Of a stretch of DNA of 64,000 nucleotides, positions 43,793 through 53,775 are shown one piece after another; the stretch's first letter is position 1, and each line of letters opens with the position of its first letter. The stretch is taken from positions 190,077 through 254,076 of the forward strand of contig JACAUB010000001.1 in assembly GCA_013390605.1 (NCBI GenBank), given 5' to 3'. A program made the position numbers and the translations under genes. The notes under the pieces were generated by a model. It saw nothing but the letters and a program-made list of their open reading frames with translations. It was not told the origin of the DNA and searched no databases. This DNA comes from Bacteroidota bacterium. Lineage in GTDB: Bacteria; Bacteroidota; Bacteroidia; Bacteroidales; Cfx3-03.

Positions 43793-46483
43793 TTAATAGA
43801 GGTTGTCGCGGAAATCTTTACGTTTAGTTAACTTAAGATCCTGTAATAGGTTTGATTTTGCACGTATGGTGAAATCCCAGCTCTTCATATAACCCAACGG
43901 AATCCAGTTGAAGCGGATTTCAAAACAGTGTAAATCACGGTTAATTGTAAATGAGGTATATGAAATTTGACTATGCAAAAAGTCGTATCCTGAAGTAAAG
44001 GTGACCTTCCATTTATTGGTAATACTGATGTCGCCATTAAACATCATTGATTGAATCAGGTCATTTTTTATTTTGCCGGTACCCGGATCTTTGGTACTGG
44101 TCATATTAAAAGTGTAGTTAACACCAAAAGTCCAGGCATTCTTCCAATCAATATAGTTATTTGGGTTTTTAATGATATCGTTTTTTTCAGCAGTTGTAGC
44201 TTGACTATCATCTGCAGAAGGCATTAATGATTTTTTAGGATCTATACCTGTGGCTGAATTAGTTGTATTGTCTGGCGTTTTTTTCTTGCCGCTATTACTT
44301 GAAAACTGATGGCTGAGACCAAAACTCCAGTTCGAATTTTCATAACGTAAAAGTTTTCGTTCCATCTCCCACTCAAACATATTAATGTCTTGCTTAGATC
44401 GTTTATCGTACGCATATGGATCCCAGGTTCCTGAGAAATTGATGTTTGTGTTTTTAAAGATAGGGGTGTTGCCTGAAACAAACACTTTTGACCAGCGCAA
44501 TGAGTCGCGCGACATGTCGTAATTCGTAGAGATATTCAACTGGTCAATAATTTTAATCTTTCTTGTTCCAGTTATGGTATCTTTTTTATCCTTGATCAAC
44601 ATTTCCAGATTGTTGCGAATATTGAAACTAATACTTCCCGCTTTATTGGCCGAGGGAGATCCATAAATAGACTGTTCGAAGATGGAATATTTTTGTACTG
44701 TTCCCAGATTATCAGTTTGGACTTTCTTGTAATAACCAAAGCTGGCAGCACTAAAGTCAGGCTTGAAGCTATAACTTATCGAAGGCGCAATTACATGACG
44801 GATCGCTTGGATAGCAGCACTTTTTTTAAAGTTAACCCGGCCATATAACGTAGTGTTCATAGAAAGGCTATACGAAAAATCATGCGATGCTTTGAATCCC
44901 TGTAATGTATCGATGGCCACATAAGCTGTATCGCGTGTAATACCTGCCTTGTTTTTATAGGTTGTATTTTTCCATTTCTTATTAATGTATTGCAGGTACC
45001 AGTTTTCAGTTAAACTGATTGAGTTCGAAACGGTAATATATTTGAATAGTTTAAAGGTAGAAGAGATTGGAATACTATGTTGTGCTCCGTTTTTAAGTTT
45101 CTTAAACATCCCTTTCTTCATCAGCAGAGAGTCGTAGGTATCAAGTTGGTTCGTTGCTGTTAGGCTATAACCAATGCTGATATCTTCATACCACCCTCTT
45201 TTACCTGATCCTTCTTCTTTTCTGAATGGAAACCATCGGTTTGCAGAAACAGAGAGGTCGGGCAATGTAACCGACACCTGTTTTGTAATGGTATTTTGAC
45301 TATGCCGGGCACTAGTTGAAATAAAGATTCGGTCGTCAATAGATGTTTGATAAGATATACTGGATGAAAAAGTATTTGAAAGATAATTTCCAACAGTGGT
45401 AGGATTAAATTTGTTGAATTTTGAAGTCTGGATATTTACGTTTGCAGAAAACCGGTTAACAGGGTTTGCTTTAGAATCCTGCGTATGCATCCAGTTTATA
45501 GAGAAGTCTTTACTTTGTTGGTAATCGGGAGCTCCTTTTTCACCCAAAATATTTACTGCATAACGCAAATTAAAATTCCCCTGATATTTATAACGTTTAA
45601 AATAATTCATGGTAGGATAAATTGCCCAACTACCTCTGGTATAGGCTTCAGCTTTTATCTGAGCATCCAGATTGTCACTGATTCCCCAATAATATCCAAA
45701 GTCGCGAAGGTAGAACCCACGGTTTCCTGATTCTCCAGGTGAAGGCATAAAGATTCCCGACATTCGTCCGTTTTTATTTGGAAAAAAACCAAAGGGAACG
45801 CCAATGGGTAAGGGAACATCTTCTAAAACCATATAGGCCGGCCCTGTTATGGTTTCTTTATCGGGGATAACCTTAGCTCTCGAAAAGCGTAACTCAAAAT
45901 GGGGATGTTCCAGATCACAGGTGGTATAACTACCATCCTTTATATTCGTGACATCGTTGGCCATTTTCTTAACCTGCTTGCCATGGATGTAACCTTCTCC
46001 CTCTTTTGTAACAACTCCTTTGATAAATCCTTTCTTGGTTTCGTAGTTATAATCAAGAATTTTGGTCTTAAATTCCGTCCCGTTATCTGAGAAAACGGGT
46101 GTTCCGATTTCTTTTCCGGTGGTGTCTTTAACACTTCGGGCATGAGCAATCGACTTATCAAAATCAATCTCTATGGTAGCAGCTTTTAAATTTGTTTTTT
46201 GATATTTAATTTCGGCATCGCTGAAAAGGAAGGCTTTTTTATCTTTAAAATCAAAGGTCAACGAATCACTGGCCTGGTATTCTACTTTTGCCTTCAGCTT
46301 ATCTTTTGATTTGGCAATAGAGTCGTTCTGTGCCTTGATTTTAATGGAATCGACAACCACTTTCTGTCCTTTAACAGGCTTTCCAACTTTCTGAGTAGTA
46401 GGTTTCACAACTTTCTGAGCATACATTGGTTGCGAAAAAGTTGTGATAAGTAATGCCGAAAATATAATTATGAATAATCGCAT
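43793..46483 (-). CDS. lptD: LPS-assembly outer-membrane protein, Bacteroidota LptD type
   Basis: Inserts lipopolysaccharide into the outer leaflet. 896 residues: signal peptide (about 1-22, ending MYAQ), an OstA/LptA-like periplasmic jellyroll (about 75-180; KKAFLFSDAEIKYQKTNLKA) and a large C-terminal beta-barrel (about 230-890) rich in alternating aromatic strands (NVNIQTSKFNKFNPTTVGN and others). The barrel end is FRDNLY. The OstA-like partner is encoded at 49.7 kb. It is divergent from the amidase gene with a 170-base gap. Confidence 0.88.
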   Translation of the reverse strand: MRLFIIIFSALLITTFSQPMYAQKVVKPTTQKVGKPVKGQKVVVDSIKIKAQNDSIAKSKDKLKAKVEYQASDSLTFDFKDKKAFLFSDAEIKYQKTNLKAATIEIDFDKSIAHARSVKDTTGKEIGTPVFSDNGTEFKTKILDYNYETKKGFIKGVVTKEGEGYIHGKQVKKMANDVTNIKDGSYTTCDLEHPHFELRFSRAKVIPDKETITGPAYMVLEDVPLPIGVPFGFFPNKNGRMSGIFMPSPGESGNRGFYLRDFGYYWGISDNLDAQIKAEAYTRGSWAIYPTMNYFKRYKYQGNFNLRYAVNILGEKGAPDYQQSKDFSINWMHTQDSKANPVNRFSANVNIQTSKFNKFNPTTVGNYLSNTFSSSISYQTSIDDRIFISTSARHSQNTITKQVSVTLPDLSVSANRWFPFRKEEGSGKRGWYEDISIGYSLTATNQLDTYDSLLMKKGMFKKLKNGAQHSIPISSTFKLFKYITVSNSISLTENWYLQYINKKWKNTTYKNKAGITRDTAYVAIDTLQGFKASHDFSYSLSMNTTLYGRVNFKKSAAIQAIRHVIAPSISYSFKPDFSAASFGYYKKVQTDNLGTVQKYSIFEQSIYGSPSANKAGSISFNIRNNLEMLIKDKKDTITGTRKIKIIDQLNISTNYDMSRDSLRWSKVFVSGNTPIFKNTNINFSGTWDPYAYDKRSKQDINMFEWEMERKLLRYENSNWSFGLSHQFSSNSGKKKTPDNTTNSATGIDPKKSLMPSADDSQATTAEKNDIIKNPNNYIDWKNAWTFGVNYTFNMTSTKDPGTGKIKNDLIQSMMFNGDISITNKWKVTFTSGYDFLHSQISYTSFTINRDLHCFEIRFNWIPLGYMKSWDFTIRAKSNLLQDLKLTKRKDFRDNLY

Positions 46484-46530
46484 GTTAAAAAATCCTTGTC
46501 ATTAATGGTAAATACCCGGCTATGGATTCG

Positions 46531-46538
46531 TATATTTG
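46531..46538 (+). promoter_or_regulatory. -7 element upstream of the amidase gene
   Basis: TATATTTG matches TAnnTTTG, 116 bases before the ATG at 46654. No TTG at the usual distance, so it is a partial match. It lies in the divergent lptD/amidase gap. Confidence 0.3.
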
Positions 46539-46653
46539 TACAAATGTCGAAGGTATAACGAAGGATTTGATCCTAAATTGCACCTTTTGCCACGGAAACA
46601 GTATAAACTTGCAAATACAATGCCAATATAAAACATTGATTTGAAGTTTGATA

Positions 46654-48177
46654 ATGCTTTCGGGAAAGTATTTATTTCAATGTTCAAAGCTAATAAAATC
46701 TGCTCAGGTGAGGAAATTCGTTTCATATTTAACAGTTATTATTCTTTTATTCATTTTTCAGAATCAATTATATGCGCAACGAAAAAATCAAGTGCATAGA
46801 ATTGTTATTGATGCAGGGCATGGCGGTCATGATCCCGGAGCAAGAGGTAAGAGCTGTCGTGAAAAAGATATTACCCTTTCAATTGCTTTAAAAACGGGTA
46901 AGTTGATTAAGAAAAATTGTCCGGGGGTCGAAGTAATTTATACCCGTGAAACCGATGTCTTTGTAGAATTATATCGTCGTGCCCAAATTGCGAATGAAAA
47001 TAAAGCCGATTTATTTATCTCTATTCATTGTAATGCCAATCCTTCTCCCTTTCCTTATGGAACAGAATGCTATGTAATGGGACTTCATAAAAGTGATGCA
47101 AATCTTGCCGTAGCCAAAACTGAAAATGCTTCTATTCTTTTAGAAGATAATTATTCTAAAAGGTATGATGGCTTTGATCCTAATTCACCCGAAGCTTATA
47201 TCATCTTCAATCTCTTTCAGAATGCCTATCTTGACAAGAGTCTGGATTTTGCCAGTAGGGTTGAAACCAATTTTACAGCCCATACGCAAATGCCTGATAG
47301 AGGCGTAAAACAAGCCGGTTTCTTGGTTTTATATAGAACTACAATGCCAGGTGTTTTGGTAGAGACCGGATTCATTTCTAATACAAAAGATGAAGCTTTT
47401 TTAATGTCGCCGAAAGGTCAGGATAGAGTAGCTTTTTCTATTTACAGGGCCTTCGATGAGTATCGCCGTTCGTTTGATCCTACACTGCCCAAAGGAAGTA
47501 CCAGTATCGTGTTTGATGATTCTCTTTTTCAAAGTCATCCTGCCATTCGACGACTTAAACGACAGGAGATATTGTTAGCTGGTAAGTCCGATACGGTTTC
47601 AGACATGGAGAACCGCAAGAGTTTAGTTAATGCAGCTCAAAAAAATATCTCAGGTTCAGAAAAAGATAGAAAGGATAACGCCATTCATGAAGATAATTTG
47701 CCACATGTTAGTGAAAAAACTGATGTTGTTAGTCAAAAGAAAAATTCAGTTCCTTCTGAAAAAAATCCAAGGCTAGTCATTAAAGTCGACTCAAATAATC
47801 AGAAAACGAATCGGTTTAAGATTGATGAAACACGAGTTAAAACAGATGAGCCAAAAGTTGTAGAGAAGCCGGTCCCTGCTAATACAACTCCTGAAAATAT
47901 AAATTCAGGCATAACTTTCAGGGTGCAATTTAAAATAAGCAGTGTTGAGCTTTCATTAACCTCGAAGGAGTTTACTGACATTCCAAACGCCAAAGTATAT
48001 GTTCAAAATGGTGTTTTTAAATACACTGCAGGTGATGAAGCTACATCTGCAGCCGCTGATCACTTGCGACGAATCATTGCAGGTAAAGGATACAAAGATG
48101 CCTTTATTTTACCTTTTTTTAATGGAAAAAGGATAACGATGAAAGAAGCTTACGAAATGATGAAGAATAAGCAGTAA
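46654..48177 (+). CDS. N-acetylmuramoyl-L-alanine amidase (Amidase_3), LPxT-free, with C-terminal domain
   Basis: Zinc amidase that removes stem peptides from peptidoglycan during division. The catalytic domain (about 45-270) shows VIDAGHGGHDPGARG, the glutamate in SCREKDITLS, and SIHCNANPS; YRTTMPGVLVETGFISN completes the fold. It is followed by a long polar Ser/Lys/Asn-rich linker (about 300-410) and a C-terminal SPOR-like or related module (about 415-505; TFRVQFKISSVELSL, AFILPFFNGKRI). Start is uncertain: ATG at 46654, or GTG at 46708 giving a cleaner signal peptide (MRKFVSYLTVIILLF). Confidence 0.9.
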   Translation: MLSGKYLFQCSKLIKSAQVRKFVSYLTVIILLFIFQNQLYAQRKNQVHRIVIDAGHGGHDPGARGKSCREKDITLSIALKTGKLIKKNCPGVEVIYTRETDVFVELYRRAQIANENKADLFISIHCNANPSPFPYGTECYVMGLHKSDANLAVAKTENASILLEDNYSKRYDGFDPNSPEAYIIFNLFQNAYLDKSLDFASRVETNFTAHTQMPDRGVKQAGFLVLYRTTMPGVLVETGFISNTKDEAFLMSPKGQDRVAFSIYRAFDEYRRSFDPTLPKGSTSIVFDDSLFQSHPAIRRLKRQEILLAGKSDTVSDMENRKSLVNAAQKNISGSEKDRKDNAIHEDNLPHVSEKTDVVSQKKNSVPSEKNPRLVIKVDSNNQKTNRFKIDETRVKTDEPKVVEKPVPANTTPENINSGITFRVQFKISSVELSLTSKEFTDIPNAKVYVQNGVFKYTAGDEATSAAADHLRRIIAGKGYKDAFILPFFNGKRITMKEAYEMMKNKQ

Positions 48178-48286
48178 ATTTGCATTTCAAAATGCTTTAC
48201 TTAAAGATTGACTTATTTCGCGGAAAGCATTCTTTGAATAGGAGATTCTTTAAATTTTCAACAGACCAATAATTCAATATTTATAC

Positions 48287-49252
48287 ATGAAACTGTCAAG
48301 AGAAATAAGGATAGGAGCAATGTTTATCATAACAGTTGCAGTCTTATATTGGGGTATTAACTTCTTAAAAGGGAGGGATGTCTTTACCACAGCGCGTAAA
48401 ATTTATGCTAAATATCCAAGTGTAGATGGTTTAGTTAGATCTAATCAGATAACAATTAATGGATTAAATATCGGAAAAGTATCCAGAATTGAATTTCTAA
48501 ATGATACTTCGCATAGCATGATTGTGGAAATGAGTATTACGCATAATGTGCCCATTCCCAAAAACTCGATTGCCCGAATCTATAGTTCTGATCTGTTAGG
48601 ATCAAAAGCTATTTCTATAACATTGGGTAACTCTACTGATTTTGTTCATGATAGAGATACGATTCTATCTGAACGAAAAGCATCATTACAGGATGAGGTG
48701 ACAAACCAACTTGTACCTTTAAAAATAAAAGCAGAAAAGTTGATGGGTTCTTTTGATACGTTGATTACTTCGGTTAATTCCGTAATGAATAAAGAATCTC
48801 GCGAAAACCTGATTAAGAGTTTTGCCGGCATAAAAAAGACAATAGACAATCTGCAACGATCATCTTCAGCTGTAGATACGATTGTCTCAGGTCAAAAAGG
48901 GCGGATGAGCAAAATTATTGCGAACATTGAATCAATCACTACTGCTATTAAAGGAAATAACAAGCAGATCTCATCTGCTATAAAAAACATCTCTACTATT
49001 TCTGATACCCTGGCAGCTGCAAATCTGTCGAAGACAATTGTTACCACTCAAAAGGCGTTACAAAATTTTGAGGCAATTACTGATAAGATCAATAAAGGGC
49101 AAGGATCTTTAGGCTTGTTGGTTAATAACGATTCATTGTATCATCAGCTTGAGGGTTCATCAAAAAGTCTGAATCTTTTATTACAGGATATGAAGACTCA
49201 TCCTTCGCGGTATGTTCATTTCTCTGTATTTGGAAAGAAAGATAAGAAATAG
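48287..49252 (+). CDS. MCE/MlaD-family protein (lipid-transport substrate-binding subunit)
   Basis: 321 residues with one N-terminal membrane helix (about 9-26), an MCE domain (about 36-115; YPSVDGLVRSNQITINGLNIGKV and AKYPSV region) and an extended helical tail (about 130-300). This is the usual build of MlaD proteins that move phospholipids between membranes. No mlaE or mlaF ATPase genes are adjacent, so partners are elsewhere. It follows the amidase gene by 109 bases on the same strand, an arrangement seen in many Bacteroidota. Confidence 0.9.
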   Translation: MKLSREIRIGAMFIITVAVLYWGINFLKGRDVFTTARKIYAKYPSVDGLVRSNQITINGLNIGKVSRIEFLNDTSHSMIVEMSITHNVPIPKNSIARIYSSDLLGSKAISITLGNSTDFVHDRDTILSERKASLQDEVTNQLVPLKIKAEKLMGSFDTLITSVNSVMNKESRENLIKSFAGIKKTIDNLQRSSSAVDTIVSGQKGRMSKIIANIESITTAIKGNNKQISSAIKNISTISDTLAAANLSKTIVTTQKALQNFEAITDKINKGQGSLGLLVNNDSLYHQLEGSSKSLNLLLQDMKTHPSRYVHFSVFGKKDKK

Positions 49253-49260
49253 GTTGTATT

Positions 49261-49545
49261 CGTCATTCTGACGACGAACACATTAAATATTGTACGTCAC
49301 TTCGATCGAAGGGAGAACATCTCATGAAAAGTATTACTGCTTTTGTGAGGTGTTCTCCCTTCGATCGTAATGGCGTATGCTTTATAAAAATATAAATCTC
49401 TTCAAAACAGATGTTATAACTATTCCAATCTGCAGGGGAGACTCGGATTTTCTTCAGGGTATACTCAGGGGTTATTCACCCCCTAGAGGTGCGAAAAGGG
49501 TGGAGATACCCTGGATATGGGGTGCAGATGGGGTGCATATACCCT
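49261..49545 (+). repeat. Dispersed palindromic element, copy A
   Basis: Contains in order CGTCATTCT (49261), a 22-bp inverted repeat (49303-49324 with 49346-49367, one mismatch) around AGGGAGAACATCTC/GAGGTGTTCTCCCT, GGGGTTATT (49468-49476), ATATGGGGTGC (49515-49525) and TATACCC (49538-49544) that pairs with GGGTATA (49457-49463). The same modules recur in the same order at 51379-51537. Region 49253-49724 has no credible gene. Confidence 0.7.
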
Positions 49546-49724
49546 TCTTTATGGGGCAAATTTTCATATCATATAGAAGCTAAATTCCATAGAGATGGAA
49601 TGTTTGAATTCTCACTTTGTAAGAAAAAAATCAGTCGGGAAGATTGATGAGAATATCAGTATGGCGAGGTGATAAAACGGACTATCCCTCGGCTTTTCTG
49701 ATAGATAAGGTGTGAAACAAAAGG

Positions 49725-51230
49725 TTATTTAAAAACATCCTCTTTCTTTAAGGGGCGCCCAACTTCAATCCATTTGAAGTCACGAAGTAGTTTTTCGTCT
49801 TTCGGCAATTCTCTTAACGGGTAAAGAACGGAGACCGGCTTTTTTATCCATGTTATCTTTTTGACTTTCCCGGCATCGTCCATGTAAATGATTAAATCAC
49901 TTGCAACAGCTTTATTAACACCTATCAGTGCTTTATCATCCTGCCTGACATAGTATAACGACTCCGCACTCCCATCCACATTGATTCGATAAATTTGATT
50001 CTTCCTGAAGAATCCTGTCATGGTTCGCCCCTTTATCTGGTTGAACCCATCTAATGAATCACGCGAAGCTATGAAAGCAGAGCTATACATCTTTAATCGT
50101 GCAAGTTCTTTGTTGGCTGTGAATAGTTTAATTGTATCTGCTGTGAGTTGGTTCTTTCCCGACCAAATCACAGGTGAATGGTAAAGGTTTAAAACAGAAT
50201 CTTTGGTTACAAAAACCATTGAATCGCACATTCCCTGAAGACTATCCCTGAAGAATTTAACCTTATGAAAAGCAAATAGCTGCCTGGTATTATGTGCAGT
50301 ATCGAAAGTCGCCCTTAATGTATCGGCATGAAGAAATAGAGAGTCTTTTTTCTTATCAATCATGATGGCTAATGCTTTCTGGGTTAGAAAGCCGAACCCT
50401 TTTTTATTCCAGACCTCACCGTAGTTGCCCTTGAGGATAATATTGCTGACAGTATCGGTTATCTTGACATTCCTATATCCTTTTCCAACATCATTCTTAC
50501 GATCAAAATAGATACTATCTCCTGTTAAAACACGTTTTTCATTGATGACTTTCGCATTCTTCATTAAACTGCCAATATCTGTGGTTGTGTTATACCAGCC
50601 CCTTTCGCAATACAGATCCTGATCTTTTCCTTTTATGGTAGTGGGGCCTTTAAATTCGGCTTTTTTTGTTTCGGTGTAGTAATTCATCGAATCACTAAGC
50701 ATCTCATACCGTTTGTTTTTCAAAACTACATTATCATAGAAAACATACTCTTTCTTGTCGGTATAATAAAATCCCCTCTTGCTCGTAAGCCGATTCTCTT
50801 TACTGGTTACAACACCACCTGTTTCATAATAAGCGGCATTGGTATTTCGGTTATAAAACAGGTAATCAGATGTTAAAGTGGTTGTCTTGTCTACAAGTTT
50901 AACAATCTTCCCGGTTACCTTGGCAATTTTTGTATCTCCGGCATAATCTATTTGGTCGCCATAAAGGTTTAAGGTGTCGCCTGATTTGATTCTCACCCGA
51001 CCATAACAATTGATATTGTTTACGGATTCGTTAAGCAAAGCACTATCACAATAAAGATAGGCACCTTCGTGCTCGAAGATGGCATTTCCATTAATGTGCT
51101 GGATGCCTTTGCTCATAAAATCATCATAAGAGGCCTTGTCAGCACTAACAAGACGTATTTTTTTAGATTGAGCATTTGAAGATGCGGCAATCAATAGAAG
51201 CAGGATTATCAGAATATTTTTTCTCATCAT
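49725..51230 (-). CDS. OstA/LptA-like LPS-transport periplasmic protein
   Basis: About 501 residues with a signal peptide (RKNILIILLLLIAASSNAQ). The body is a long run of OstA-type jellyroll repeats: VSADKASYDDFMSKGIQHINGNAIF, then YLYCDSALLNESVNNINCYGRVRI and repeated CDS/LYGD-like units. Family members bridge the periplasm for LPS export in this phylum and are longer than E. coli LptA. Several ATGs cluster at the start (51239, 51230, 51227); all give the same signal peptide. It is flanked on both sides by copies of a dispersed palindromic element. Confidence 0.87.
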   Translation of the reverse strand: MMRKNILIILLLLIAASSNAQSKKIRLVSADKASYDDFMSKGIQHINGNAIFEHEGAYLYCDSALLNESVNNINCYGRVRIKSGDTLNLYGDQIDYAGDTKIAKVTGKIVKLVDKTTTLTSDYLFYNRNTNAAYYETGGVVTSKENRLTSKRGFYYTDKKEYVFYDNVVLKNKRYEMLSDSMNYYTETKKAEFKGPTTIKGKDQDLYCERGWYNTTTDIGSLMKNAKVINEKRVLTGDSIYFDRKNDVGKGYRNVKITDTVSNIILKGNYGEVWNKKGFGFLTQKALAIMIDKKKDSLFLHADTLRATFDTAHNTRQLFAFHKVKFFRDSLQGMCDSMVFVTKDSVLNLYHSPVIWSGKNQLTADTIKLFTANKELARLKMYSSAFIASRDSLDGFNQIKGRTMTGFFRKNQIYRINVDGSAESLYYVRQDDKALIGVNKAVASDLIIYMDDAGKVKKITWIKKPVSVLYPLRELPKDEKLLRDFKWIEVGRPLKKEDVFK

Positions 51231-51267
51231 GAGATACACTACAACAAAATTGGAACCAAATTCTTTG

Positions 51268-51275
51268 CAAATATA
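51268..51275 (-). promoter_or_regulatory. -7 element upstream of the OstA-like gene
   Basis: TATATTTG on the minus strand (TAnnTTTG), about 30-40 bases before the start. No TTG at the expected distance. Confidence 0.35.
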
Positions 51276-51378
51276 CTATTAATTGGAGCATCATGAGGCG
51301 GTTGGTTTCTTACACTTTTTCAATGACAAGGGTCATGATGAAAATCTGAAGTACTGTAACCTTTATATCCTGATACTT

Positions 51379-51537
51379 CGTCATTCTAATAATTAACGTC
51401 GTTTTGATCACAGGTGTAGTTTCGGTCTTAGGGAGAGATCTGCTTGAAAATGCAATACTACTTTCAGGAGATTTCTCCCTATAGGTAAAACGGATGGGGT
51501 TATTGACATTGGTTTGATATATGGGGTGCTATTACCC
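51379..51537 (+). repeat. Dispersed palindromic element, copy B
   Basis: Same modules as copy A in the same order: CGTCATTCT (51379-51387), AGGGAGAGATCT (51430-51441) paired with AGATTTCTCCCT (51469-51480), GGGGTTATT (51496-51504), ATATGGGGTGC (51519-51529) and TACCC (51533-51537). It is shorter between modules. It lies in the 367-base gap 51240-51606, which otherwise has only a promoter element and a terminator. Confidence 0.65.
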
Positions 51538-51550
51538 AACGGATAAAAGC

Positions 51551-51585
51551 AAAGAGGATGCCTCGTAAATAGAAGCATCCTCTTT
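51551..51585 (-). terminator. Terminator of the M3 peptidase gene
   Basis: AAAGAGGATGC pairs with GCATCCTCTTT (11 bp, perfect). It lies 22 bases after the minus-strand stop, with a T-rich tract on that strand. Confidence 0.8.
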
Positions 51586-51606
51586 AAATAAAATGATAAT
51601 GTGCGA

Positions 51607-53721
51607 TTATTTTAGCCCACTCCGTTCAAGCAATGGATCGATAGATGGTTCATTACCACCGGTAAATCGTTTATAAAGGATCATTGGATTTTCAGTACCA
51701 CCACGTTCCAATATGTTTTTTCTAAATGAATTTGCTGTTTTCTGATCAAAGATTCCATTCTTTTTGAAATAGCTGAAAGCATCAGCATCTAATATCTCAG
51801 CCCACGAATAGCTGTAATAACCTGCCGAATATTCTCCATTGAAAATATGACTGAAGTAGGTGCTTCTATATCGGGGAGCTATTTCTGGAATAAGACCGAT
51901 GCGACTAATTGATTGCTTTTCGAATTGTTGTGTGTTGATTGGAGCCTGATCAGTAACGGTATGAAAATCCATATCCAATAGCGAAGCTGCTAGTTTCTCA
52001 ACCTGTTCAAAGCCTTGATTGAACTTTGCACTGGCCTCTATCTTCTGAAGCAGACTTTGTGGAATTACTTCATTGGTTTTATAATGACGGGCATAAACTT
52101 TCAATACCTCGGGTTGTGAGGCCCAGTTTTCCATCACTTGTGATGGGAGCTCTACAAAGTCGCGATATACTGATGTGCCCGAAATGCTGGGATAGGTACA
52201 GTTTGTTAGCATTCCATGAATTGCATGTCCAAATTCATGGAAAAAAGTACTGGTTTCGTCAAAGTTAAGCAATGAAGGTTGGTTTCCACTTGGGGCTGGC
52301 GAATTTAAAACCAATGAAACAATAGGTGAAACAAATTTATTGTTCTTTACGTATTGGGCTCTGTAGTTGGTCATCCATGCACCTGATTGTTTCTCAGGAC
52401 GAGCATAATAATCCAGGTAAAGAATGCAGAGATGTTTTCCATTGGCTTCAGTAACCTCATATACATCAACATCGGGATGATATTTTGGGATGTCGTTTCT
52501 CTTGATGAATTTCAGGCCGTAAAGCTTATTGGCGGTATAAAAGACACCTTCGCGAACATTTTCAAGCTTAAAGTATGGACGAAGGGCTTCCTCATTCAGA
52601 TCGTATTTTGCTGAACGTACTTTTTCTGAATAGTACCACCAATCCCAGCTTTCTAACTTGAAGTTGTTGCCCTCCTTATTGATCATCTCCTGTAATTCGG
52701 CAGCCTCTTTTTTTGCCGCAGCCAATGAAGGCGTGTAAAGTTGCATCAATAATTTGTAAACATTTTCAGGCTTTCCGGCCATCGTTTCTTCAAGAATGTA
52801 ATCGGCATACGACTTGAAGCCAAAAAGGTTGGCTTTTTCAACTCTTAATGAAACTATTTGCGAAACGATCGCATTATTATCATTGCTGTCGCCATTATTC
52901 CCCTTATTCAGATATCCTTTGTAAATCTTTTCACGTAGATCTCGACGCTGCGCATTCTGAATAAATGGAATCATGCTGGTTTTGCTGAGGGTGAAAAGCC
53001 ATTTATTTTCATATCCCTTTGCTTTTGCAGCCTCGGCTGCTGCATCTATGATTGATTGTGGTAATCCGGCCAGATCCTCTTTCTTGTCGAGGACGAGTTC
53101 GAATTTTTTGTTTTCGTTTAAGATGTTTTCCCCAAATTGGATGGTTAGTAAGGATAGTTTCTGATTGACTTCCCTTAAACGGTTTTGTTTTTCAACAGAT
53201 AAATTAGCACCACCTCTTACAAAACCCAGGTAAGTATTTTCAAGCAGCTTTGATTGCTCTATGTTTAATTTGAATTGCGCTTTCTTTTCGTAAACTGCTT
53301 TTACTTTCTTAAATAGATCGGCATTCAGACTAATGTCGTCGTCTTGTTTTGAAACAAGAGGGGAAACCTCTTTTTGTACAGCTTGAAGTTCGGGGGTGAT
53401 ATTGGCACTACACAGATTGTCTAAAACAATACGTGTCCGTTTTAATAGATCTCCACTAAATTCCAGCGCTACAATGGTATTTACAAATGTAGGTGCAGCC
53501 GGATTTGAAATGATTTTCCTGATCTCAGCTTGTTGTTGTTTGATGCCCTCTTTGATGGCGGGTAAGAAATCTGTCGATTTAATTTTATTAAAAGGAGGGA
53601 CTTCAAAGGGTGTGCTGTATTTCTGGAAGAATGGATTCGACCTTGAATCTTTTTTTTGTGCCATTACAGATAGACTCATCATGACAAATAATAGGAGTGG
53701 GGTAAAAAGATATTTTTTCAT
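51607..53721 (-). CDS. M3-family metallopeptidase (peptidyl-dipeptidase Dcp-like), exported
   Basis: Zinc peptidase that releases dipeptides or short peptides from larger ones. 704 residues with a signal peptide (about 1-21, ending VMAQ). The zinc motif is H495-E-F-G-H499 in TFFHEFGHAIHGM, with the downstream glutamate in the DFVELPSQVMENW segment. Length and architecture fit Dcp rather than oligopeptidase F. The signal peptide puts it in the periplasm, where it could act with the S46 peptidase of this window. Confidence 0.92.
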   Translation of the reverse strand: MKKYLFTPLLLFVMMSLSVMAQKKDSRSNPFFQKYSTPFEVPPFNKIKSTDFLPAIKEGIKQQQAEIRKIISNPAAPTFVNTIVALEFSGDLLKRTRIVLDNLCSANITPELQAVQKEVSPLVSKQDDDISLNADLFKKVKAVYEKKAQFKLNIEQSKLLENTYLGFVRGGANLSVEKQNRLREVNQKLSLLTIQFGENILNENKKFELVLDKKEDLAGLPQSIIDAAAEAAKAKGYENKWLFTLSKTSMIPFIQNAQRRDLREKIYKGYLNKGNNGDSNDNNAIVSQIVSLRVEKANLFGFKSYADYILEETMAGKPENVYKLLMQLYTPSLAAAKKEAAELQEMINKEGNNFKLESWDWWYYSEKVRSAKYDLNEEALRPYFKLENVREGVFYTANKLYGLKFIKRNDIPKYHPDVDVYEVTEANGKHLCILYLDYYARPEKQSGAWMTNYRAQYVKNNKFVSPIVSLVLNSPAPSGNQPSLLNFDETSTFFHEFGHAIHGMLTNCTYPSISGTSVYRDFVELPSQVMENWASQPEVLKVYARHYKTNEVIPQSLLQKIEASAKFNQGFEQVEKLAASLLDMDFHTVTDQAPINTQQFEKQSISRIGLIPEIAPRYRSTYFSHIFNGEYSAGYYSYSWAEILDADAFSYFKKNGIFDQKTANSFRKNILERGGTENPMILYKRFTGGNEPSIDPLLERSGLK

Positions 53722-53775
53722 GTTATTTTTAAATAGGATGAATAGAAGGGTGGATCTTGAAAAGACTTATATGAA

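Noticed and set aside
49377-49583. A 68-codon frame between the MCE gene and the OstA-like gene
   Set aside because: It lies within repeat copy A and its sequence follows the palindromic modules, not a protein family.
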